From contig CAWEGR010000004.1 in the NCBI GenBank assembly GCA_963808775.1, forward strand, positions 434,001 through 498,000: a stretch of DNA of 64,000 nt, written 5' to 3'. The notes under the pieces were generated by a model that was given only the letters and a program-made list of their open reading frames with translations, made no database searches and was not told the origin of the DNA. How positions within the stretch are numbered: position 1 is the stretch's first letter; each line of letters starts with the position of its first letter. Position numbers and translations under genes: made by a program. This document shows positions 51,783 through 59,300 of this stretch, piece by piece. The stretch comes from JACVRW01 sp963808775. Its GTDB lineage: Bacteria > Actinomycetota > Thermoleophilia > Solirubrobacterales > Thermoleophilaceae.

Positions 51783-52911
51783 CTAACCAAGCTTTCGCTC
51801 GTATACGCGGAAGCGCTTGACGATCTTCCCGCCCATCGCCTTCATCGCCCTGTTCATGGCCTTGTTGGATTCGAGGATCCAGCCCATCTCCCCGCCCGTC
51901 ACGGGTGTGGTGGCGGCCATGTGGAAGTGCTCGGCGTAGAGGCCGGCCGCCACCCCGGTGTGCTGGTAGGCCGGCTTGACTCCCGAGGAAGCCCACGCGC
52001 ACCTGGCTCACGATCCGCTTGCGGTTCAGGTAGTGCCACCAGCCGAACGGCAGGAGCCGGCCGTTCATCTTGCGCAGCACCTGGTTGATGTCGGGGACCG
52101 AGATCGCGATGCCGACCGTCTTGCCCTCGGCGTCCTCCGCGACCATGAACCAGTCCCTGTCGTAGACGAGCTGGAGCTCCTGGGCGTATGCGTCGAGATC
52201 CGCCTCGCTGTAGGGGACGAAGCCCCAGTTGCGCGACCAGGCCTCGTTGTAGATCTCGGCGAAGGCATCGAGCTCGCGGCGCAGGTGCCGGCGGCTCATC
52301 TTGCGGATCGTGATCCCGTGCTTCGGCTCGAGCTGGTCGGCGAGGTCCCAGATGATCGGCATGACCTTGTCGCGGTCGGTGATGTGGAGCTCCCACATGA
52401 ACAGGTCCATCGCCTTCTCGAGCCCCGCTCCCTCGCACAGCCCCTGGTAGTAGGGCGGATGCCAGGGCTGGCGCACCATGGCGGGGCGCTCGAAGCCCTC
52501 GATCAGGATGCCGCTCTCGTCGTTCAGCGAGAAGTCCATCGGCCCGACCATCAGCTCGCGGCCGCGCTCGGCGAGCCAGGTCGCCGCGGTTTCGATCAGG
52601 GCGTCGGCGACCGCCTGGTCGTTCTCGAGCTCGAGGAAGCCGAACATGCCCCAGGCATTGCCGTGGAACTCGTTGAAGGCCGTGTCGATCTGGGCGCTGA
52701 TCCGGCCCGCGACGCGCCCGCCCTCGCGGGCCAGGAAGAGCTGCGCCTCACCGTGCTTGAAGTAGGCGTTGAAGCGCGGGCTCAGGAAGAGACGACGCTC
52801 GAGCCGGAGCGGGGGGACCCAGCCCTCCGCGTTAGAGTGCAGGCCGTAAGGAAGCTCGATGAACTCGCGCAGGTCGCTGCGCGAGGAGACGGGCGACACC
52901 TCCACGGACAC
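51783..52911 (-). CDS. GNAT-fold acyltransferase, bacterial ceramide synthase/YghO-like (one frameshift)
   Basis: About 375 aa once an extra G near 51,982-51,984 is removed; the corrected end reads GVKPAYQHTG and closes in RFRVYERKLG. Landmarks are FIELPYGLHSNAEGWVPPLR, GRISAQIDTAFNEFHGN, ELMVGPMDFSLNDESGILIE and MVRQPWHPPYYQGLCEGAGL. This pattern fits the YghO-like GNAT proteins, a family that includes the bacterial ceramide synthase of Caulobacter. Its divergent neighbour is an alpha-oxoamine synthase like serine palmitoyltransferase, with only 15 bp between the start codons. It may acylate a long-chain base. The start GTG is uncertain. Confidence 0.7.
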
Positions 52912-52926
52912 GGCGCGAGACCCTAC

Positions 52927-54177
52927 ATGCCGACCGCTATCGATCTCTTCGAAAAGGCACGCCGCCATGAGCGCCTGGAGCAGCTCCAGGCCGCGCGCGA
53001 ACACGACCTGATGCCCTATTTCCGGGTGCTCGAGGGCCCGGCCGGGCCGGTGGTCGAGATGGAGGGGGCCGAGCGCATCATGCTCGGCTCGAACAACTAC
53101 CTCGGGCTGACCGGCGACGAGCGCGTCAAGGACGCCGCCCGCCGGGCGCTCGAGAAGTACGGCACGGGCCTCACGGGCTCGCGCTTCCTGAACGGGACGC
53201 TCGAGCTGCACCTCGAGCTCGAGGCGTCCCTCGCGGAGTGGATGGGCACCGAGGACGCGCTCGTGTTCACGACCGGCTACCTCGCCAACACCGGCGCGAT
53301 CAGCACCCTGCTCGGCCCCGGCGACACGGTGATCTGCGACTCGGGCGACCACGCCTCGATCCTGGACGCGGTGTCGATGAGCCGGGCCCGCATCCGTCCC
53401 TTCCGGCACGGCCGCCTCGACAAGCTCGAGACGATGCTCCAGCGCTCCGAGGGCGACGGCGGCGGCGTGCTCGTGGTCATCGACGGCGTCTTCTCGATGG
53501 AGGGCGACATCGCCCCCGTGCCCGACGTGGCCGCGCTCTGCCGCGAGCACGGCGCGCGGCTGATGGTCGACGAGGCCCACGGCGTCGGAGTCCTCGGCGA
53601 GCGCGGCGCGGGCGCGTGCGAGCTGCTCGACTCCGAGGACGAGGTCGACCTGCGCATGGGCACCTTCTCGAAGTCGCTCGCCTCCTGCGGCGGCTTCATC
53701 GCGGGCCCCGCCGAGGTCGTCGACTTCCTGCGCGTCCAGTCGCGCTCGTTCATGTTCACGGCGGCCGCCGTCCCGGCCGCGATCGGGGCGGCCATGGGCG
53801 CGCTCGAGATCATCCGCTCGGACGAGGGCCCGCTGCTCATGGCGAAGGTCCTCGCCAATGCGCGCTATCTGCACGACGGCCTCGAGGCGATCGGCTACGA
53901 GGTCATGGAGCCGAACCGGCTTCCGGACGGCTCGGACCTGATCACCCCGATCGTGCCGGTGCTCGTCCGCGACGACTGGAAGGCCGTGCTGCTCTGGAAG
54001 GCCCTCTACGACGCCGGCGTATACGTCAACGTCGCCATCCACCCGGCGGTCGGCCGCGGCGGAGCGCTCCTCCGCATGAGCGTGATGGCGACCCATGAGC
54101 ACTCGCACCTCGACCGGGCACTCTCGATCTTCGAGCGGGTCAAGGGCGAGGTCGAGACCGCCGTCCCGCCGGCCTGA
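52927..54177 (+). CDS. Alpha-oxoamine synthase (serine palmitoyltransferase/KBL/BioF-like)
   Basis: The 416-aa PLP enzyme has GSNNYLGLTGDERVKDAARR, GTGLTGSRFLNGTLELHLEL, FTTGYLANTGAISTLLGPGD, VDEAHGVGVLGERGAGACEL and TFSKSLASCGGFIAG with the PLP-binding Lys. Members condense an amino acid with an acyl-CoA: serine (SPT), glycine (KBL) or alanine (BioF). No biotin or threonine genes are nearby. The neighbouring ceramide-synthase-like gene favours a serine palmitoyltransferase role. A strong hairpin terminator follows the stop. Confidence 0.85.
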   Translation: MPTAIDLFEKARRHERLEQLQAAREHDLMPYFRVLEGPAGPVVEMEGAERIMLGSNNYLGLTGDERVKDAARRALEKYGTGLTGSRFLNGTLELHLELEASLAEWMGTEDALVFTTGYLANTGAISTLLGPGDTVICDSGDHASILDAVSMSRARIRPFRHGRLDKLETMLQRSEGDGGGVLVVIDGVFSMEGDIAPVPDVAALCREHGARLMVDEAHGVGVLGERGAGACELLDSEDEVDLRMGTFSKSLASCGGFIAGPAEVVDFLRVQSRSFMFTAAAVPAAIGAAMGALEIIRSDEGPLLMAKVLANARYLHDGLEAIGYEVMEPNRLPDGSDLITPIVPVLVRDDWKAVLLWKALYDAGVYVNVAIHPAVGRGGALLRMSVMATHEHSHLDRALSIFERVKGEVETAVPPA

Positions 54178-54191
54178 GCGTCCCCGGAGGG

Positions 54192-54219
54192 GACGGGCCG
54201 CCCCGTGGGGCGGCCCGTC
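54192..54219 (+). terminator. Strong GC-rich hairpin terminator
   Basis: GACGGGCCGCCC and GGGCGGCCCGTC form a perfect 12-bp stem around a short CGTG loop, 14 bp after the stop of the alpha-oxoamine synthase gene. A smaller hairpin (GTCCCCggaGGGGAC) precedes it. There is no long T-run, which is common for terminators in high-GC Actinobacteria. Because of symmetry it can also serve the convergent gene at 54,248. Confidence 0.8.
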
Positions 54220-54247
54220 TGTGCATCCGTGCCCTTCGGAGGCCTGC

Positions 54248-55759
54248 TCAGCCGGACTGGTCGAGCAGGTATCCGACGGTGCGTCCCATGAGGTCCTGAC
54301 GGGCCTCCGGGGTGTTCACGCCCTCGAACCCGAATCCGAACATGAGACCCTCGGCCGTCTTCGTGACGGCCGCGTCCTCGAAGATGACCTCCGAGCGGAT
54401 CCAGTCGTTCAGGTTCTCGGCCGGGCCCTCCGGGTGGGCGCCCGGCACGGACCAGCCGGCGAGATCCTCGGTCTCGAAGGAGGTCTCCGAGACCACGGAA
54501 CCGTCGACGGTGACCGTGGCGTCATCGATCAGCACGCCGGGCTCCGTGAGGGTGCCCCAGTCGGTGGCGTACACGATCGACAGCTCGATCTGCTGACCCG
54601 CGTACTGGGAGAGGTCGACGTTCCACTCCTCCCAGCCGCCGGAGTTTCCGGTGGCGGCGTTCCACTCACCGGTCGTCCCCGTCGGGGTGCAGTCGTCGTC
54701 CGCGTCACCCGGCCCGTTCGGCACGAACGTCTGGTAGTTCAGCGTCCGCGCGTGGAGGGTGTCGCCCCAGCCGCTCGCGCAGCTGGCGCCGGTCTCCTGG
54801 GTCGTGTGCCCGGGCACCTCCAGGGTCGTGTAGTCACCGTTGCCCTGACCCTGGTCGTCGAGCGTCTGGACCTCGATGAACATGAAGTCCCAGTCCGGCT
54901 CGGTGTTGTAGGACGCCCAGAACGACAGGTCACCGGCGCTGGCTCCCCGCAGGTCGATCGTCCGAGTCAGGCGCTTGTAACCCTCGTCGATGTTCTGCGA
55001 GTACATGTACCAGTCGCCGGTGTGCGGGATGAACGGGGAGTCGCCGGACGCCCAGTCCATCGCCTGCTCCGACGCGAACTGCGGGAAGTCCTCCACCGGG
55101 AGGATGCTCGACGTGACGAGGTGCGTGCCGGTGCCGATGAAGGCAGGCTCGCCCGCTTGGTTACCCGCACTCAGAGTCGGGTCGTTGAACGACAGCTGCA
55201 AACCGTTCAGCGGCTCGCTGACGCCGATGGCGTCGAAGACGCTGTGGTCCTCCGCCAGACCGCCTCCGTCGACCCTGAGGTAGGACCCCAGGTAGTACTG
55301 GAGGAAGTCGTTCGAGAGCGGCGCGCAGACGCCGCCGTCGGTGGTGAACAGACTGCCGTCACACGCGCTGAGCGGCAGCCCGCCCTGCGGGTACTCGGTC
55401 AGGTCGTACGGACGTCCGGCGTTGACTCCCGAGAGGGCGACCGTGCCGCCCTCGTTCACGAAGTCGCGGACGGCCATCGTGGTCAGCCAGGCCTCCTCAC
55501 CGGACACGCTCGGCCGCGGCGTCGCACGCGTGGTGGCGTCGTTGCCCGTGTACCAGATCACCGCGTCGTAGTGGCTCAGCACTCCCAGCGGGTCCGGAGG
55601 CTTTCGACCCTCCGCGTCGATGTCGTAGAAGTCGTTCGCGACGCCGTTCGCGTCGAGCGCGTTGGGGTGAGCGACCCATCCCGCGGCCTGCCCGACTGCG
55701 GCGCGGAGGCTATTTCTGGACTGCGTCCCCCACGATCCCGAGGGCAGGTGGTTCAGTCC
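54248..55759 (-). pseudogene. C-terminal fragment of a large surface protein (M14-type C-terminal region)
   Basis: The frame is open from 55,759 (after an in-frame TAA at 55,760-55,762) to 54,248, about 500 codons. No good start is found before GTG 55,582. The beginning (LRAAVGQAAGWVAHPNALDA, DFYDIDAEGRKPPDPLGVLS, HYDAVIWYTGND) resembles the middle of proteins that carry an M14 peptidase domain in front, and continues with Ig-like and MAM-like repeats (YAGQQIELSIVYATDWGTL). It ends in VGYLLDQSG. The 5' part seems to have been lost; the EamA gene now occupies its place. Codon use looks less GC-extreme than that of its neighbours, which would fit transfer. Not functional as a peptidase. Confidence 0.55.
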
Positions 55760-56663
55760 TTACCCCGTCGCGGGATCGAGTACGCCTCAGCCGCTCCGCG
55801 AGACCGGGCGGCAGGCGGCCGTCCGTGGACAGCCAGGACCCCGCCAGGATCAGGAGCAGGCCCACCACGGTGCCGGTCGTGACGCTCTCGTCGAGGATCG
55901 CCACGCCCAGGGCGAGCGCGACCACGGGGTTCACGTAGGTGATCACGGTGGCCCGGCCGGGGCCGATCTCGGTGATCAGGCGGAAGAAGACCAGGAAGCC
56001 GATCGCCGTGCAGACGATGCCGAGCACGATGACCGACGCCACCGCGTCCCCGCTCGGGACCTCGCTCGGCCGGCCGGCGAGCGCGGCGGGGAGCAGCAGC
56101 AGGGACGCGAAGCCGAGCGCGGCGGCGATCGGGCCGATCGGGTCGGTGTCCGCGAACTGGCGCTTGACGATCATCGGCCCGCACGCGTAGCCGAAGGCGG
56201 CCACGAGGATCGCGGCCGCGCCGAGCAGCTCCTCGGGCTCCCCCGCCACGTCGATGCCCACGAGCGCCGCCACCCCGACGAGCCCGACGATCATGCCGAC
56301 GAGGCGGGTCGGGGTCGGCCGCTCCGAGTGGTCGAACCGCAGGGCGAGAAAGGCGACGAACAGCGGGACGCCCGCGATCATGATCGCCGTCAGCGAGGAG
56401 GACAGGTGCGTCTCGCCGAAGGCGATCAGCGGGAACGGGATCGAGATCTCGACGATCGCGAAGAAGACGAGCCAGCGCACGCTCAGGCCGCGCAGGGCAC
56501 CACGGCGGTAGGCGAGCGGCAGCAGGATCGCCGCCGCCATCGCCACCCGGGACCACGCGACGAAGCCCGGCGAGAGCTCGTCGACCGCAATCTTGATGAA
56601 CAGGTACGGGACGCCCCAGATGACGGCGACCGCCGCGAACAGGCTCCAGGCGCGTGCGCTCAA
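55710..56663 (-). CDS. EamA/DMT family transporter
   Basis: This 317-aa protein has ten hydrophobic segments in two homologous halves. Typical are SLFAAVAVIWGVPYLFIKIA, ITYVNPVVALALGVAILDES and LLLILAGSWLSTDGR. It belongs to the drug/metabolite transporter superfamily; amino acid or metabolite export is likely. TTG 56,663 overlaps the azlD stop (TTGA), so it is the third gene of the azlCD operon. Confidence 0.87.
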   Translation of the reverse strand: MSARAWSLFAAVAVIWGVPYLFIKIAVDELSPGFVAWSRVAMAAAILLPLAYRRGALRGLSVRWLVFFAIVEISIPFPLIAFGETHLSSSLTAIMIAGVPLFVAFLALRFDHSERPTPTRLVGMIVGLVGVAALVGIDVAGEPEELLGAAAILVAAFGYACGPMIVKRQFADTDPIGPIAAALGFASLLLLPAALAGRPSEVPSGDAVASVIVLGIVCTAIGFLVFFRLITEIGPGRATVITYVNPVVALALGVAILDESVTTGTVVGLLLILAGSWLSTDGRLPPGLAERLRRTRSRDGVRTEPPALGIVGDAVQK

Positions 56664-56968
56664 GTAGCGACCCTCAGGAGCGCGGCGGCGAGGGCGGCCG
56701 TCAGCACCACGACGATCAGCGGCGCGCGCACGGCGATCGCGACGGCGGCCGCGAGCAGCCCGGCGCCGCGCTCGTCGAGGACGAGCTCCTCGTCGGTCGA
56801 GAAGGCCTGGGTCGCCACGAGCGCGGCGAGCAGCGCGGGGCCCACGAGCGCGACCATCCGGCCGGTCCGCACCGGCAGCTCGCGGTCGCCCGCCAGCACC
56901 GGCCCGGCGGCCTTGATCGCGATCGTCGCGACGCCCACGGCGAGGACGGAGACCCAGACGGCGCTCAC
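56660..56968 (-). CDS. azlD: AzlD family branched-chain amino acid transport subunit
   Basis: The 102-aa membrane protein has three to four hydrophobic segments (VSVLAVGVATIAIKAAGPVL, TGRMVALVGPALLAALVATQ, AVAIAVRAPLIVVVLTAALA), the AzlD size and pattern. It pairs with AzlC to export branched-chain amino acids. The GTG start overlaps the azlC stop (GTGA). Confidence 0.87.
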   Translation of the reverse strand: MSAVWVSVLAVGVATIAIKAAGPVLAGDRELPVRTGRMVALVGPALLAALVATQAFSTDEELVLDERGAGLLAAAVAIAVRAPLIVVVLTAALAAALLRVAT

Positions 56969-57720
56969 GATGCACCCTCCGTCGCGGGACGCCGGGACGC
57001 CGGCTCGCGCCGGCGGCGCTCGCTCGACCACGAGCGCAGCGGGCGCTCCGGCAGCAGCCCGAACAGCACGGCAAGGGTCGCTGCGATCACGGGCACGCCG
57101 GCGGGCGTCAGGGGCGTGAGCAGGAGCGCGATGCCCGCCCCCGCGAGCGCCGCGGCGAGCGCGTTGCGCGAGCGGATCAGCGGGACCATCAGGGCGAGGA
57201 AGAGAGCGGGGAAGGCTGCGTCGAGGCCGAGCGCCGCCGGATCGCCGAGGCCGCTGCCCACGAGCACGCCGATCACGGTGCCGCCGACCCAGCACGCGTA
57301 CAGCACGAGCCCGGCGCCCACGAGGCGGCGGCGGTCGAAGCGGCCCTCCTCCTGAGAGACCGCCCAGCTCTCGTCGACGAGCAGCTGGGACTCGAGGACG
57401 CGGCGCAGCCTGCCGCCCGTGAAGGCGCGCGCCGCGGCGAGCCCCATCGGCCCGTAGCGCGCGTTCAGGAGCACGGCCGCGGCCACGGCGGCGATCGCCG
57501 TGCCGCCCGCGCCGAGCACGCCGATCACGGCGAACTGCGCCGAGCCCGCGAACGTGGTCGCGCTCATCACGATCGACGCCACCGGGTCGAAGCCGGCCGA
57601 CTGCGCCAGCACGCCGAAGGATGCGCCGAACAGGAGCACCGCGGGGGAGAGCGGCAGGAGCGCCCGCGCGCCGGCGCGGTAACCCGCCGCACGCGATGCC
57701 CTGTCCGGCGCCATCTCCAT
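56965..57720 (-). CDS. azlC: AzlC family branched-chain amino acid exporter subunit
   Basis: The 251-aa membrane protein has RALLPLSPAVLLFGASFGVL, MSATTFAGSAQFAVIGVLGA and VLLNARYGPMGLAAARAF, the conserved AzlC segments. ATG 57,720 is chosen; 57,714 is another possibility. The Lrp-type regulator is divergent from it, with a 62-bp gap that holds direct repeats. This is the classic Lrp/azlCD arrangement. Confidence 0.9.
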   Translation of the reverse strand: MEMAPDRASRAAGYRAGARALLPLSPAVLLFGASFGVLAQSAGFDPVASIVMSATTFAGSAQFAVIGVLGAGGTAIAAVAAAVLLNARYGPMGLAAARAFTGGRLRRVLESQLLVDESWAVSQEEGRFDRRRLVGAGLVLYACWVGGTVIGVLVGSGLGDPAALGLDAAFPALFLALMVPLIRSRNALAAALAGAGIALLLTPLTPAGVPVIAATLAVLFGLLPERPLRSWSSERRRREPASRRPATEGAS

Positions 57721-57737
57721 CGGCGCGATCACGTTAG

Positions 57738-57785
57738 TTGCTGTATGGAGAAACAGTCCTCTCACCGCATATCCTTTGCTGTATG
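57738..57785. promoter_or_regulatory. Direct repeats TTGCTGTATG in the Lrp-azlC gap
   Basis: TTGCTGTATG occurs at 57,738-57,747 and again at 57,776-57,785, 38 bp apart (start to start) and in the same orientation. The second copy contains the start codon of the Lrp gene. Three to four helical turns of spacing place both on a similar DNA face. They are likely recognition sites for the Lrp/AsnC protein controlling itself and azlCD. Confidence 0.55.
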
Positions 57786-58256
57786 ACGCTAGATGGCGAA
57801 CTTGATTCGATCGATGAGGCGCTACTGCTCGAACTCCAGAAGGATGCTCGGCAGACGAACAAGGCGCTCGCCGCCAAGGTCGGAGTGGCCCCCTCGACGT
57901 GCCTCGAGCGGATGCGCGAGCTGCGCGCGCGTGGGGTGATCCGGGGCTACCGCGCCGAGGTCGACCCGGGCGCGATCGGCCGCCCGATGGAGGCGATCCT
58001 CTCGATCCAGCAGCGCCCGTCGCACGGGCGCCAGGACATCGAGAGCATGCTCACCCACTTCCGCAAGCTGCCCGAGACGCTGCGCGTGATGGCGCTGACC
58101 GGGACGACCGACTTCATCCTCCACGTGGCGGTGCGCGACATGGACCACCTGCGCGACGTGGTCTGGGCGCTCACCGAGCGCCGCGAGGTCGCGCGGCTCC
58201 AGAGCTCGCTGATCTTCGCCCACGAGTCCGGGCCCGAGCTGATGCCGTTGAGCTGA
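57783..58256 (+). CDS. Lrp/AsnC family regulator
   Basis: The 157-aa regulator has the HTH ELQKDARQTNKALAAKVGVA followed by PSTCLERMRELRARGVIRGY, and the RAM domain with VMALTGTTDFILHVAVRDMD. It probably senses a branched-chain amino acid. It is divergent from azlCD-EamA, which it most likely controls. Confidence 0.93.
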   Translation: MTLDGELDSIDEALLLELQKDARQTNKALAAKVGVAPSTCLERMRELRARGVIRGYRAEVDPGAIGRPMEAILSIQQRPSHGRQDIESMLTHFRKLPETLRVMALTGTTDFILHVAVRDMDHLRDVVWALTERREVARLQSSLIFAHESGPELMPLS

Positions 58257-58322
58257 TCCGATAACCATCAAACCGTTCTTACCGGAATACGTTACCAGCT
58301 AAACTATTTGAGCGGTTACGTC

Positions 58323-58893
58323 ATGGCACCCGGCAGTCTCCCCACCCGAGAAGACCGCACCCGGCTCGCTCGAGCTCGTCCAGCGCTTCGTCAACTCGGT
58401 CGATCTCGAGACCGGCGAGGACGAGCTCGCGACGCCCGAGGCGCTGCGCGGGTGGTTCGCCGAGCGCGGCCTGATGGGCGCCGGAGAGCGGATCGGGCCC
58501 GCCGACCTCCGGCGGGCGGTCGACGTGCGCGAGGGCCTGCGAGCGCTCCTGCTTCAGAACAACGGGCTGCCGCTCGACGAGGCGAGGGTCGAGCGCCTCG
58601 ACGACGCCGCCGCCCGGGCGGGCGTGCGGGTCAGCTTCGCGGCGGCGGCCGGCCCGCAGCTCGTGCCGGGCGCAACGGGCACCGACGGCGCGCTCGCCCG
58701 CCTGCTCGCGATCGTGGCCGAAAGCGTCGCGAGCGGCACATGGCCCCGCCTCAAGGCATGCCCGCGCGAGGACTGCGAGTGGGCCTTCTACGACAACTCG
58801 AAAAACCGCTCAGGCCGCTGGTGCAAGATGGCCGAGTGCGGGAACCTCGCGAAGGCCGAGGCGTTCCGAGCGCGCCGCCGAGCACGCCGCTGA
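58323..58893 (+). CDS. CGNR zinc-finger protein (one frameshift)
   Basis: About 189 aa after removal of one C in ACCCGG (58,359-58,364). This joins the start to GSLELVQRFVNSVDLETG and LATPEALRGWFAERGLMGAG. The C-terminal zinc finger reads LKACPREDCEWAFYDNSKNR followed by WCKMAECGNLAKAEAF. The usual CGNR motif is CGNL here. Such proteins are DNA-binding regulators. The AT-rich stretch at 58,257-58,322 probably holds its promoter. It is on the same strand as the Lrp gene. Confidence 0.75.
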
Positions 58894-58963
58894 CCCAGGC
58901 ATTCCTGCCCTGGTGTCGCGAGACGACCCCAATCCAGGACCGCCCCTCCCGCGGCGGGGCGAC

Positions 58964-58987
58964 ACGGGGGTCCGGGGGCGCGAGCCC
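58964..58987 (+). repeat. Partial copy of the dispersed repeat (hairpin module)
   Basis: ACGGGGGTCCGGGGGCGCGA followed by GCCC equals the hairpin module of copies A and B. It marks the left edge of a cluster of this repeat. Confidence 0.65.
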
Positions 58988-59022
58988 GGCGTGCACGACC
59001 GGGCTATACGCTCAGTGACAGC

Positions 59023-59125
59023 GCGCCCGGCGGCCCGGTCCGGAGCGTGTGACCGGCGATGGCAGGACGTCGCCGAGAGCCCAGCCACCCGACAGGTGCC
59101 ACGGGGGTCCGGGGGCGCGAGCCCC
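59023..59125 (+). repeat. Dispersed structured repeat, copy A
   Basis: Core from CGGTCCGGAGCG to GCGCGAGCCCC. It differs from copy B at one position before the two diverge after the hairpin. Its first 13 bp (GCGCCCGGCGGCC) are shared with copy C rather than copy B. Internal complementarity: CGGCGA with TCGCCG, CACC with GGTG, and GGGGC(gcga)GCCCC. Noncoding in my reading. Confidence 0.8.
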
Positions 59126-59137
59126 GTCTGCCACCGT

Positions 59138-59158
59138 ACGGGTCCGGGGGCGCGAGCC
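59138..59158 (+). repeat. Partial copy of the dispersed repeat between copies A and B
   Basis: ACGGGTCCGGGGGCGCGAGC (59,138-59,157) is a shortened hairpin module lying 12 bp after copy A and leading into copy B. It supports a tandem, modular growth of the cluster. Confidence 0.6.
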
Positions 59159-59170
59159 GGGTGCGCGATG

Positions 59171-59300
59171 AGCGGCCCGGCGCCCGGTCCGGAGCGTGTG
59201 ACCGGCGATGGCAGGACGTCGCCGATAGCCCAGCCACCCGACAGGTGCCACGGGGGTCCGGGGGCGCGAGCCCCCGGCTGCCATCCCCCGGCTGCCATCC
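59171..59300 (+). repeat. Dispersed structured repeat, copy B
   Basis: This is the most complete copy at this locus. It holds the about 100-bp core, the GGGGGCgcgaGCCCCC hairpin with a GNRA-type loop and a doubled GGCTGCCATCC tail. The tail duplication is also in copy C, 21 kb away, so it is part of the element. It ends directly at the stop of pyruvate kinase. The whole 407-bp gap 58,894-59,300 otherwise holds no gene that I can support. Confidence 0.8.

Noticed and set aside
51466..54108. 880-aa minus-strand open frame across 51.5-54.1 kb
   Set aside because: Its first 400 codons are antisense to the alpha-oxoamine synthase gene, which has clear PLP-enzyme motifs. Only the parts inside the acyltransferase-like and small membrane genes are real.
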